A stretch of 43,099 nt of DNA from Jeotgalibacillus soli (GTDB taxonomy: Bacteria; Bacillota; Bacilli; Bacillales; Jeotgalibacillaceae), in the NCBI RefSeq assembly GCF_000829435.1, contig NZ_JXRP01000012.1, forward strand, positions 1 through 43,099. Direction: 5' to 3'. Position 1 is the first letter of the stretch. Each line of letters begins with the position of its first letter. The position numbers and the translations under genes are program-made. Positions 1 to 8,490 of the stretch are shown here, piece by piece. The notes below the pieces were generated by a model, which was given only the letters and a program-made list of their open reading frames with translations, had not been told where the DNA came from and ran no database searches.

Positions 1-36
1 GGGGTTTCCCCCTGTGAGAGTAGGACGTCGCTAGGC
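1..36 (+). rRNA. rrf: 5S ribosomal RNA, 3' end only
   Basis: The first 36 bases match the conserved 3' part of Bacillus 5S rRNA: the GGGGTTTCCCCC helix, then GTGAGAGTAGGACG and the closing CGCTAGGC. The rest of the gene, and presumably 16S and 23S rRNA, lie before the window. A strong terminator follows at once, so this is the last gene of its rRNA operon on this strand. Confidence 0.93.
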
Positions 37-42
37 ACTGAG

Positions 43-78
43 AAAGGACCGTTACCAAAAAAGGTAGCGGTCCTTTTT
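43..78 (+). terminator. Rho-independent terminator of the rRNA operon
   Basis: A 14-bp stem, 43-56 against 63-76 with one G-T pair and an AAAAAA loop, is followed by a T run. It begins 6 bases after the 5S end. Confidence 0.93.
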
Positions 79-79
79 G

Positions 80-999
80 TGTTTAATTTATTAATTTAAA
101 GCTTTCTATTTTCAATAAAAATATTGACGGGGGAAAGAACTGTTTCCAAAAAATGCATTTAAAAATTGACTCTATAAAATAATGTTGTTAATATTCAGTC
201 TATTGTAGGTTTTTTTCTCTGTCATCCTCATCCCAATAGTCTACTAATTTATTGAAATTTTCTTCGCTAAGACGATTCTTGACTTTGGTGGTTATTTACT
301 TTTTTTATTTGATATAGACCTCTTACTCGGCCTTTGTCATCTGATTGTAAAACGATAATATTTTATTCCTTTTTCAGTTAACTTCTACAACAAAAAAATC
401 CTGCAAAATGCAAAATTTTTGTCCAAACCCATAATTCCATAACTAGTAAATATAGGTTTTTATTAAAGTAGTGTAAATCTTAATGTTGGCATGACACTGA
501 GCCTTTGCGGCCTAATTCTACTCCCAAGAACCCTGTTTAAATTATCCGTATAAGGAAACAATGCCCTCCACATCATGTAAAGGCTGTTTTTTGACTTAAT
601 AAAATCTTTGAGTATTTTTTATCAATCAGTGCTTGACCAATTTCAAGTGAATTAAAGAATGATAAGTATTTGGGAACAACTTCAACTTGCTAGAAAACTA
701 TCAAATTTATTAAAAATTAGGGGGAAGTGAATAAGGTGCCGTTTCCTGTATTTTAGAAAAAGTGTTCTCGATGTGGTTGAACTAACGAATGTGTGTCAAT
801 TACTTACGAGAACATATCATCTCTAAGTATTATGATTATCGGCACAATTTGTGATACACAATAGATTACCTTCTTTAGATTTGTCACTATCCCATTTCTA
901 TCTTTAATAGCATTTCTTTAAACACACTCTCTTAATACTCCACACACTTATTAGCTCAAACAAATAGCATGAATAAAAAGTACTGACGAAGTGCTTTTT
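80..999. other. Long stretch without an intact gene; decayed coding traces
   Basis: No intact gene is visible. On the minus strand about 205-295 reads as a short protein tail (KVKNRLSEENFNKLVDYWDE followed by a few residues and a stop), and about 590-660 also reads as a short coding-like stretch. Neither could be assigned to a family. At 776-790 there is one half (TTGAACTAACGAATG) of the repeat unit seen near the right end of the window. The rest is AT-rich and unstructured. Confidence 0.5.
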
Positions 1000-1134
1000 A
1001 TGAATAAAATGATCGTTATAGGAAGCGATTACGATTCAAAAATCCAAATGGCCAACACATTACTGCATAATGCAGCTATTCATATTAGAAGTTCAATATG
1101 CGCGCTTGCGCATTCTTATGATCAAAGAGCATAA
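1000..1134 (+). pseudogene. Short ORF resembling the N-terminus of PurE
   Basis: A 44-codon ORF begins MNKMIVIGSDYDSKIQMAN and continues to ...SSICALAHSYDQRA before its stop. The opening hydrophobic strand plus G-S-x-x-D, and the later SICALAH segment, resemble the start of PurE (N5-carboxyaminoimidazole ribonucleotide mutase), where G-S-x-S-D and S-A-H-R bind the substrate. PurE is about 160 residues, so this would be a truncated, diverged remnant. No good ribosome binding site precedes it. The likeness is by eye and weak; it may be an unrelated short ORF. Confidence 0.3.
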
Positions 1135-1193
1135 AATGAGGAACTATCGGGAAAATTGTAGATGATATAGGTAATTAATAATGAGGTGATTTG

Positions 1194-2399
1194 ATGAATC
1201 CAAAAGTAGAAGTCAGGAATGTTTCGAAGATTTTCGGCAAATCCCCTAGAGCAGCAATTGATTTACTGAAGCAAGGTAAATCAAAGAAAGAAATTTTGAA
1301 AGAAACGGGACAGACAGTTGGTGTTAATAATGTTAATTTTAAGATTTACCCAGGTGAGATTTTTGTCATTATGGGTTTATCCGGAAGTGGTAAATCAACC
1401 TTAATCCGCATGTTTAACAGGCTGATCCATCCAACGCTTGGAGAGATTTTTATTGAAGATGAAGATATCGTTAAGATGAATGCCGCCAGACTAAGGGAAG
1501 TCAGGCAAAAAAAAATCAGTATGGTCTTTCAAAATTTTGCCTTATTTCCTCATAAAACAATAGTGGAAAACGCTGAATATGGTCTTGAAATCCAAAAACT
1601 CCCTGTTAATGAACGGCGAGAAAAAGCGATGAGTGCGCTTAATGCCGTAGGTTTAAAAGGCTACGAAAACCAGCTTCCATCACAGTTGAGTGGTGGGATG
1701 CAGCAGAGGGTAGGCCTTGCACGGGCTCTCGCTAGCGATACAGATATCTTATTGATGGATGAAGCTTTCAGTGCTCTTGATCCGTTAATTCGGAAAGATA
1801 TGCAGGATGAATTACTTGAAATTCAAGAACAATACAAAAAAACGATTATTTTTATTACTCATGATTTAGATGAAGCTCTGCGCATTGGGGACAGAATTGC
1901 TTTGATGAAAGATGGCAGTGTCATTCAATTGGGAACACCTGAACAAATTATGATGAATCCAGCAAATGAATTTGTCGAGAAGTTTGTAGAAGATGTTGAC
2001 CTATCAAAAGTACTCACAGCTTCTCACGTGATGAAACGGCCAGAAAAGGTCGGTGTAGATCGAGGCCCAAGGGTTGCACTGGAGATTATGCGGAAACAAG
2101 GATATTCCAGTATATTTGTCGTTGACCGTAAGCAAAAATTATTGGGAGCGCTGACTGCTGAACAGGCACGCCAGGCAATTGACCAGAACAAATCTATTTC
2201 TGAAGCAATGTCAACCGATATCCCGACTGTTACAGAGGATGCATTACTTGGAGATCTTATGGATGTGATGGCAACCTCAAGTTTGCCAATATCGGTAATC
2301 GATGAAGAGAAAAGAATAAAAGGAATTGTTATTCGCGGAGCGGTAATTGGTGCTTTAGCAGGCAATAAGGATTCTTTGAATGAAATGGAGGGTAATTGA
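1194..2399 (+). CDS. opuAA: Glycine betaine/proline betaine ABC transporter, ATP-binding subunit (OpuAA-type)
   Basis: This 401-residue ATPase energises uptake of compatible solutes during osmotic stress. Walker A is GLSGSGKST (residues 61-69), the signature QLSGGMQQR starts near 164, and Walker B with catalytic Glu is LLMDEAFSALD (Asp189-Glu190). A long N-terminal segment before Walker A and two C-terminal CBS domains (about 285-395) are typical of the OpuAA/ProV family, where the CBS pair senses ionic strength or c-di-AMP. The start is ATG 1194 rather than TTG 1191 because GAGGTG (1183-1188) lies 5 bases upstream. The next gene's ribosome binding site sits inside its last codons, so the two genes are translationally linked. 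Family assignment is secure; the exact substrate is inferred from homology. Confidence 0.93.
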   Translation: MNPKVEVRNVSKIFGKSPRAAIDLLKQGKSKKEILKETGQTVGVNNVNFKIYPGEIFVIMGLSGSGKSTLIRMFNRLIHPTLGEIFIEDEDIVKMNAARLREVRQKKISMVFQNFALFPHKTIVENAEYGLEIQKLPVNERREKAMSALNAVGLKGYENQLPSQLSGGMQQRVGLARALASDTDILLMDEAFSALDPLIRKDMQDELLEIQEQYKKTIIFITHDLDEALRIGDRIALMKDGSVIQLGTPEQIMMNPANEFVEKFVEDVDLSKVLTASHVMKRPEKVGVDRGPRVALEIMRKQGYSSIFVVDRKQKLLGALTAEQARQAIDQNKSISEAMSTDIPTVTEDALLGDLMDVMATSSLPISVIDEEKRIKGIVIRGAVIGALAGNKDSLNEMEGN

Positions 2400-2403
2400 T
2401 TAC

Positions 2404-4131
2404 GTGAATATGCCAAAAATCCCGCTAGGAGAATGGATCGATTCACTAGTGAATTGGATAACCATTACGTTTACTGGATTATTTTCATTTTTAAACAGTA
2501 CAATTGAAGGGCTATTAAATATCTTAGTTGATGTATTAAGTGCAGGTCCTCCTGTCGTAATAATGATGATCTTAGCCCTTTTGGTTACATATACGAGCAA
2601 ATGGCCATTAGGAATATTTACGATCATTTGCTTACTGTTAATTGATAATCTTGGTTATTGGGAATCAAGTATTCAAACACTTGCCATTGTTATATTATCA
2701 GGAATACTCACTGTCGTAGTAGGGTTACCGATTGGAGTATGGTGTGCTCAAAGAAAATCAGTGCGAAACATCATTACGCCTATTTTAGATTTTATGCAAA
2801 CCATGCCAGCATTTGTTTATTTAATTCCTGCCATCTTATTCTTTGGCATTGGAGTAGTCCCTGGGATTATTGCATCGTTTATTTTCGCAATTGCTCCAAC
2901 AATCCGTATGACCATTCTTGGAATTCAAGAAGTACCTAAAGATTTAATTGAAGCATCAGATGCGTTCGGTTCAAATAGCAGTCAAAAATTGTTCAAAGTC
3001 CAATTACCTTTGGCAACTCCAACGATTATGGCCGGGGTTAACCAAAGTATTATGCTCGCTTTATCGATGGTCGTGACTGCTTCATTGGTTGGAGCTCCTG
3101 GACTTGGGGCGGATGTTTACCGGGCAGTTAGTCAAATCAACGTGGGTCAGGGCTTTGAGGCTGGATTATCCATTGTCTTCATCGCGATCATTCTCGACCG
3201 CATCACGCAAAACTTACGTAAACCAGCGTATGAACGTATCGTTAGCCGGAAAATTGTTTTTTCAATTTTAGCTATTCTTGTGGTGTTCACTGCACTCATC
3301 TCGGAGGTTAAAAATGAAGAAGTTGAGGAAGGGAATCCAAGTGGTGTCGGTGCCCAAACCGAATATGAAATCATCGGAATTGAACCGGGAGCTGGAATCA
3401 TGACGCAGGCTAGAAACGCAATGAAAGATTACGGGTTGGATAATTGGCAGCTTGTTGAGGGATCTTCAGCAGCGATGGTTGCAGAATTGAAAAAAGCCTA
3501 TGATCAAAAAGAGCTCATTATTATTACTGGATGGTCACCACATTGGATGTTCTCTTCTTTCGATTTGAAATATCTTGACGACCCGAATGAAACCTTTGGT
3601 GGATCTGAAGAGATTCATACGATCGTAAGAAAAGGTCTTGATCAGGATGCTCCCGGTGCTAATACTATACTCGATCAATTCTTCTGGGAAACAATTGATA
3701 TGGAAGAAGTAATGGTCCAGATTGAAGAAGGGACGGATCCGGCTCAAGCAGCTGAAGAATGGATTGCTGCTCATCAGGACAAAGTAGCGCAATGGACAAA
3801 CGGAGCTCAAGAAGGAAATGGTAACCCGATCAAGCTTGTTTATGTAGCCTGGGACACAGAAATAGCTAGTACACATGTGATAGGCAAGGTTCTTGAGCAA
3901 AATGGTTATAATGTTACACTGAGTCAAGTTGAAGTTGGTCCAATGTTTGCAAGTGTAGCCAACGGGAGTGCAGATGCAATGGTAGCTGCATGGCTGCCCA
4001 GTACCCATCTCGAATATTACAATACCTATAAGGATGATATCGTTGATTTTGGACCAAACCTTCAAGGAACGAAGAATGGATTAGTTGTACCTGAATATGT
4101 CGATATTGATTCAATTGAAGACTTAAAATAA
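2404..4131 (+). CDS. opuABC: Betaine ABC transporter permease fused to a lobe-swapped substrate-binding domain (OpuABC-type)
   Basis: This 575-residue protein joins the OpuAB permease (about residues 1-300, several membrane segments; ABC-permease loop around the segment IQEVPKDLIEASDAFGS) to an OpuAC-type binding domain. Such fusions are known from Lactococcus OpuA. The binding domain is permuted: the half beginning IIGIEPGAGIM (about 320) comes first and the half beginning PIKLVYVAWD (about 475) comes last, ending at SIEDLK, where a classical OpuAC would pass from first to second half. Betaine-cage tryptophans are present in TGWSPHWMF, VAWD and AAWLP. The start is GTG 2404, 10 bases after GGAGGGT (2387-2393), which overlaps the end of the ATPase gene. 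No lipoprotein binding protein is encoded nearby, consistent with the fusion supplying it. Confidence 0.9.
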   Translation: MNMPKIPLGEWIDSLVNWITITFTGLFSFLNSTIEGLLNILVDVLSAGPPVVIMMILALLVTYTSKWPLGIFTIICLLLIDNLGYWESSIQTLAIVILSGILTVVVGLPIGVWCAQRKSVRNIITPILDFMQTMPAFVYLIPAILFFGIGVVPGIIASFIFAIAPTIRMTILGIQEVPKDLIEASDAFGSNSSQKLFKVQLPLATPTIMAGVNQSIMLALSMVVTASLVGAPGLGADVYRAVSQINVGQGFEAGLSIVFIAIILDRITQNLRKPAYERIVSRKIVFSILAILVVFTALISEVKNEEVEEGNPSGVGAQTEYEIIGIEPGAGIMTQARNAMKDYGLDNWQLVEGSSAAMVAELKKAYDQKELIIITGWSPHWMFSSFDLKYLDDPNETFGGSEEIHTIVRKGLDQDAPGANTILDQFFWETIDMEEVMVQIEEGTDPAQAAEEWIAAHQDKVAQWTNGAQEGNGNPIKLVYVAWDTEIASTHVIGKVLEQNGYNVTLSQVEVGPMFASVANGSADAMVAAWLPSTHLEYYNTYKDDIVDFGPNLQGTKNGLVVPEYVDIDSIEDLK

Positions 4132-4138
4132 AAAAAAC

Positions 4139-4164
4139 AGGACTGTCTTCTAAATGGACAGCCT
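4139..4164 (+). terminator. Weak hairpin after the betaine transporter genes
   Basis: AGG-CTGTC pairs with GACAG-CCT with one bulged A, 8 bases after the stop codon. There is no clear T run, so termination would be weak. From here to 4494 (about 330 bases) no gene is visible. Confidence 0.4.
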
Positions 4165-4494
4165 TAAAAGGTCATTTCTGTTACAGAGGCTGCAGCAGCT
4201 TTTTTGCTTCCAAGAAAGTAACAGCAGCACAGAGGAGAGAGTTCTGGATTACAGGTTTATGTAATGGTAAAGTCGCAGAAGTAAATGATGTTAGAAAAGC
4301 TTAATTTAAATATCGAGCCTCACTTGGGTAAAGTGGTCAAAACCTCTGTCCAATACGTTAGGATGTAGGTCTTTGTATTATCCTTAATAATTCTTTATTC
4401 TCAAATTATTCCTTTTGGGTTTTGGATAAGTTTGATTGGGAAAAGAAATCACTATAAAACCAAAGTTCAAATCTACAGAGGGGGAAATTAAATA

Positions 4495-4596
4495 ATGGCT
4501 AATAAAAAGGGAATAGGAACTCATGAAGAAACGGTAGTTATCCCGGAGAAAGGAGATGGATGTTTTGCAGCAGAAGCTAATTCATTACGAAATTGA
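4495..4596 (+). CDS. 33-residue ORF overlapping the Spo0E-like gene
   Basis: ATG 4495 stands 10 bases after GAGGGGG (4478-4484), a good ribosome binding site. The product starts MANKKGIGTHEETVVIPEKG and stops at 4594-4596, 41 bases inside the next ORF in another frame. No family is recognised. It could be a leader peptide coupling translation to the Spo0E-like gene, or chance. Confidence 0.3.
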   Translation: MANKKGIGTHEETVVIPEKGDGCFAAEANSLRN

Positions 4597-4729
4597 AGAG
4601 AAACGTCAACTGATGATTGATATGACCAAGAATAATACATTCACGAGCGAATGTGTATTAAAGGTATCTCACGAATTGGACACTCTAATTCTGAAGGTTC
4701 AAAAATTATACGTTGGTGGAGAACGATGA
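4556..4729 (+). CDS. Spo0E-like aspartyl-phosphate phosphatase, small
   Basis: This 57-residue ORF has the Spo0E-family pattern: E-x-x-R-x-x-M-I-D-M, a spacer (TKNNTFTSE), then V-L-K-V-S-H-E-L-D-T-L-I and a short tail. Members are two-helix proteins that dephosphorylate Spo0A~P and delay sporulation; the second helix carries the S-x-E-L-D core. The start ATG 4556 lies 7 bases after GGAG (4545-4548). Length is at the small end of the family (about 50-85 residues). It overlaps the 3' end of a 33-codon ORF. Its target in this organism is inferred from the family. Confidence 0.72.
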   Translation: MDVLQQKLIHYEIEEKRQLMIDMTKNNTFTSECVLKVSHELDTLILKVQKLYVGGER

Positions 4730-5277
4730 TGATGTGTTTTAATTTTTTCAGTATTAACTTAAGATATGTAAGGTATTATCTGAGTTCCTCCATTTCCTTC
4801 AGGCCTATCCGTATACTTTAGAAGGTCTGTCTGGCAACATGATTGATTGTATAATCCTTTTAAGGGGAAATTAGTAATTAATAATATAGGCTTTTTAAGC
4901 TTCTTTAGCCTGTCTACCTGAAAAATAACCAATTCATGAATTTTAATGTTACATCCTAAACATGGTGGTTGGGATTTTCATATATCTGGATTTCGATCAA
5001 ATCTCTTTTTGGGAAGTAGAGAGAATGCTTCATAAATTCATTTCTACCAGTGCCTTTAATTCATTAGAGAAAATTTTGAAACTCTAAGAGGGTTTCCACC
5101 AATCATATTGGTTTGGGCATCCTTATTGTATGAGAGGGAAACAGTTATCCTCAGTAATAATAGTCTATGTCCTTCATTTAAATACCAAATAGGTTTTTTA
5201 TTGAATTTATCGGGATAGAAAGTAGAGTAGAAGATATCAAATTAATTTGTGTTAAAGAGAGTGAAAAGCATAATTAA
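4730..5277. other. Gene-free stretch with possible decayed coding sequence
   Basis: No intact gene is seen. From about 5182 to 5274 the plus strand reads without stops in the same frame as the following remnant (IPNRFFIEFIGIESRVEDIK and on), then meets TAA at 5275-5277, so it may be the 5' part of that broken gene. Confidence 0.4.
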
Positions 5278-5664
5278 TACCCTAAAGTAGGCGATCATAT
5301 AGATAGATTTATTGACGTATGTGGTCAGCCTGCAGCCGAATCAACCGAGGATCTTTATGTTTTTGATATTCCAGGATTCAATGCACGTCCAATGTGTTCT
5401 GTAGATAGCATCAAAAAGGTTTTTAATATTTCAAGTGCTGTTGCAGCGGATGAACATACTGCGATGGGGCTAGGGAAAAGGTTTTTAACAGAAGATGCTA
5501 GACAGTTAGAACGAAACCCCAAAGAAATTTCGGATTTGGACGCAGATGTTCCAGGATCGATCGAAAATTATTGGGTTACCATTGGAGGAGAAGAAAGTAC
5601 CATCATGCTTAATGCGGATGAGACGGGAGTATTTACTGTACATCACTATATTTTGAAGCAATAA
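5278..5664 (+). pseudogene. Unrecognised protein, C-terminal part of a broken gene
   Basis: The frame is open from the TAA at 5275-5277 to the stop at 5662-5664 and reads as genuine protein: DHIDRFIDVCGQPAAESTED, then DLYVFDIPGFNARP, a central helix-rich part, and an end with YWVTIGGEESTIML and GVFTVHHYILKQ. No usable start with a ribosome binding site lies at the beginning; the first ATG (5392) is internal. The family is not recognised. A terminator hairpin follows 34 bases downstream, which supports a once-functional 3' end. It is most likely a truncated gene with at least one nonsense change. Confidence 0.5.
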
Positions 5665-5698
5665 CACGGGGTGAAATATAAATTTAATTATGTTGCAT

Positions 5699-5735
5699 TA
5701 AACCACCTTAGATTTTATTCATCTAAGGTGGTTTA
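5699..5735 (+). terminator. Long perfect terminator-like hairpin
   Basis: AACCACCTTAGAT pairs with ATCTAAGGTGGTT; with flanking A-T pairs the stem is 15 bp (5699-5713 with 5721-5735). The T run after it is poor. From here to 6059 no gene is seen. Confidence 0.7.
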
Positions 5736-6059
5736 TCAATTTTACTAAGCTGAAAATAATTGTGTTTTTTAAAATGCACCGCACGATACTTATAGATCCT
5801 TGAGCTTATACTTTGTGTTCTAGTGTTAATCAGTAGATTATAAAATAATTAAAAACTTTTAAAGCTGAATCGAATACATAAACTGTAATTTAAAAATTAT
5901 AAGGGACTTTAACACTTTGAAATTCTTTCTATTTAGTAGTAACTCCGATACGTCATATTGGCACTGGAATAACTTATCAAACCGTCCATAACGCATTTAC
6001 TGCCAATTACGACAATGTGTTTCACATTAAGAATTATATAATTTATGCCATTTTAATAA

Positions 6060-6089
6060 TTGTATTTTACATTCATTATTTATTATAAT
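6060..6089 (+). promoter_or_regulatory. Sigma-A-type promoter of the PAS-STAS gene
   Basis: TTGTAT (6060-6065) and TATAAT (6084-6089) are separated by 18 bases, giving a leader of roughly 28 bases before ATG 6124. Confidence 0.6.
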
Positions 6090-6123
6090 AAGCAGATATG
6101 ACGAAAGTAGGTGGATGCTACTA

Positions 6124-6906
6124 ATGTTGGATATTTTAGATAATGTGAATATCTATCAATTAATCAATAAAATCGATGAAAATATATTTATAGCAAATGC
6201 AGACCAAAAGATTGTTTGGGTTAATGCAAGTGCAAAAAAATTATTGCTTAAGGTTGGACCACATGTCAGCATAACTAATCCTGATGACTTTATAGGGATG
6301 AATATTTCTCGTTTCCATGGAGAAAGACAGACCAAGATTTTAAAAGAAGGTCCATTTCCGCATGCAGCCCACATCACATTATTTGAAAAGTTTTCTGCTA
6401 ATATTTTGGTGGATGAAATAAAGGATATAAAGGGGAAGCCATGCGGATTCATCCTTACCTGGAAAGATGTGACGGAATATGATGAAACCATCAAGGAAGG
6501 GCAGGATCTATTGCAAGAGGTTGACACGCCCATCATTGAGTCGATTATAGACTCCGTTATTCTTGTGCCAGTTATGGGGAGAATGAAAAAAGACCGGTTA
6601 GAATCCATGCAAAAGAAAATCTCAACCTATTGTTCAGAACACCAAATAACCAATTTAATTATTGATTTTACCTCATTTAAGTATTCGCTTGCCCCCTACG
6701 AAGTTGAGGGTCTGAGTAATCTGATTAATATATTAGAATTAATGGGTGTTGAAGTTTTTTTTGTTGGCATTGGGCCGAATATGGCGCAATCCATAATTCT
6801 AAAACAAATCAATTTTAATGTAGTCACTTTTAATTCCTTTAAACAGGCACTGAAACATATTATGAAGCAGAATGGGTACAAATTTGTTAAAGAACCTGCC
6901 AAATAG
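6124..6906 (+). CDS. PAS-STAS domain protein (RsbR-like regulator)
   Basis: The 260-residue product has an N-terminal PAS-like domain (about 8-120; DENIFIANADQKIVWVNASA and GFILTWKDVTEYDE are typical first strand and last strand) and a C-terminal STAS domain (about 150-245; NLIIDFTSFKYS is the central strand-loop). This layout is that of RsbR paralogues that sit in the stressosome. The STAS part is divergent: the usual D-S/T phospho-site region reads FKYSLAPYEVEG. ATG 6124 is preferred over ATG 6115 because AGGTGG (6109-6114) would touch the latter and lies 9 bases from the former. Transcribed alone, with its own promoter and terminator. The signal sensed is unknown. Confidence 0.75.
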   Translation: MLDILDNVNIYQLINKIDENIFIANADQKIVWVNASAKKLLLKVGPHVSITNPDDFIGMNISRFHGERQTKILKEGPFPHAAHITLFEKFSANILVDEIKDIKGKPCGFILTWKDVTEYDETIKEGQDLLQEVDTPIIESIIDSVILVPVMGRMKKDRLESMQKKISTYCSEHQITNLIIDFTSFKYSLAPYEVEGLSNLINILELMGVEVFFVGIGPNMAQSIILKQINFNVVTFNSFKQALKHIMKQNGYKFVKEPAK

Positions 6907-6989
6907 TTAGATACTCCTTAGTTGCTTATTGTGGAAATAATGTAAATTGAAAATAATTTTCAGCAAAGGATGAGCTTTAGATGAAGAAC

Positions 6990-7015
6990 GGCTGCCTTAA
7001 CAGGGCAGCTTTTTC
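6990..7015 (+). terminator. Terminator after the PAS-STAS gene
   Basis: GCTGCC (6991-6996) pairs with GGCAGC (7004-7009), followed by TTTTT. It is one of several GCTGYC/GGCAGC terminators in this window. Confidence 0.8.
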
Positions 7016-7083
7016 TAATTGAAATGAGGACATCCTTTTTTCTTGCTTTTTTTAAAGATAAAATATTTTAATCATTACGCCCC

Positions 7084-8307
7084 CATAAAGAAGATACCTC
7101 ATTAGCCTTACTTTTCTTTGATCTGGACCGCTTTAAAGCCATAAATGATACCTATGGTCATTCTGTAGGAGATTCACTGTTGCAGAAAATTGAGAACGTT
7201 TGAAATCTGTTTCTAAAGGTCGTTTTTTATTTCGAGATTGGGCGGAGATGAGTTTACCGTTTTGTTGGGAAACGTCCAAGATAAAATGGAACTTGAAAGG
7301 ATAGTCCAATCTATACAGCAGAATCTAGCTCACCCATTTTACGTCGAGGACATTGAAATAATTTTTTCAATTAGTATTGGTATATCTTTATTCCCATCTA
7401 ATGCTTCCAGTGCAGAACAATTACTCAAGCAGGCTGATTCAGCCATGTATCAAGCCAAAGAAGCAGGTAAAAATAATTATCAGTTTTATTCACTTGATTT
7501 AGATCATGAGTACACACATAAATTAATGATTGAAAATGGGTAGAGGAAAGCATGGGAGTCTCATCAATTTATTCTTCATTATCAGCCTCAAATTAATATA
7601 AAAACAGGAAGAATATCTAGTATTGAAGCGCTGATCAGGTGGGAAGATCCAGAAGTGGGGATTATCGCATCCACCGAATTTATCCCGATTGTAGAAAAGA
7701 CAGGTCTCATTATACCGACTGGGGAATGGGTTCTTCGTACAGCCTGCCAGCAAATGAAGAAGTGGCATGATGCAGGCATTCTTCGCTGTGAATAGCGGTT
7801 AATATCTCACCTAAACAATTTCAACATAATAATTTTGTACACCTTATTCAACAAATATTGAAAGAAACCGGGCTCGACCCACGTTGTTTGGACCTTGAAA
7901 TTACAGAAACACTTGCGATAAATCATATCGAAGAAGTCATGGAAAAACTATTGTTGTTAAATGAAAACGGGATCCGTATTTCCATTGATGATTTTGGTAC
8001 AGGGCATTCATCTCTTGCCTATTTAAAAGATTTTCCGATACAAACATTAAAAATTGCACGCGAATTTATCCTAGACTTCCAGGATCCTGCAAACCAGGCT
8101 ATTATTACAACAATTATATCTCTGGCCAAAAACTTAAATTTAACCGTGATTGCCGAAGGTGTCGAGACAGGAGAGCAGATACAATTTTTAAAACAACAAG
8201 GGTGTGACGAAGTACAAGGGTATTATTTCAGCAAGCCTTCACCCTCTTATGTTTTAGAAGAATCCTTTATTAGGTTGAAGGAAGTAGCAGCTAGTCTTGA
8301 TCAATAA
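7084..8307 (+). pseudogene. GGDEF-EAL protein (cyclic di-GMP turnover), broken
   Basis: The sequence encodes the C-terminal part of a diguanylate cyclase/phosphodiesterase in several frames. 7084-7203 gives [20 protein letters not shown] then a stop; 7223-7543 gives ISRLGGDEF to the end of the cyclase domain then TAG; 7544-7795 continues in frame with the EAL start (SSIEALIRWEDPEVG); a frameshift near 7795 leads to 7797-8307 with DDFGTGHSSLAYL, EGVETGEQ and GYYFSKPSP. The N-terminal part of the GGDEF domain is missing. The segment LKIAREFI has Ala where the family has a metal-binding Asp, so the relic is drifting. At least two stops and two frameshifts make it non-functional. Confidence 0.9.
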
Positions 8308-8490
8308 CGGTTTCTCATTTGATTGAACAAAAAGGAAGTTTACTAATGTTGCTTTTGAATAAAGTTTGATTAAATTAATACTAATAACCTTGATATATGA
8401 ACAAACAGAATGAGCGGGTTTTGAAAAAAGATGAGAGTATAAAATATTTTGTGTAAATAACTAAAAACATAGAAAAAGGAAGACCTTTTC

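Noticed and set aside
481-503. TTGGCATGACACTGAGCCTTTGC as a third sigma-54 promoter
   Set aside because: GG and GC are much further apart than the required 10 bases, and no gene follows.
2024-2446. Open frames opposite the betaine transporter genes
   Set aside because: They lie wholly antisense to strongly supported genes, have no ribosome binding sites and no recognisable domains.
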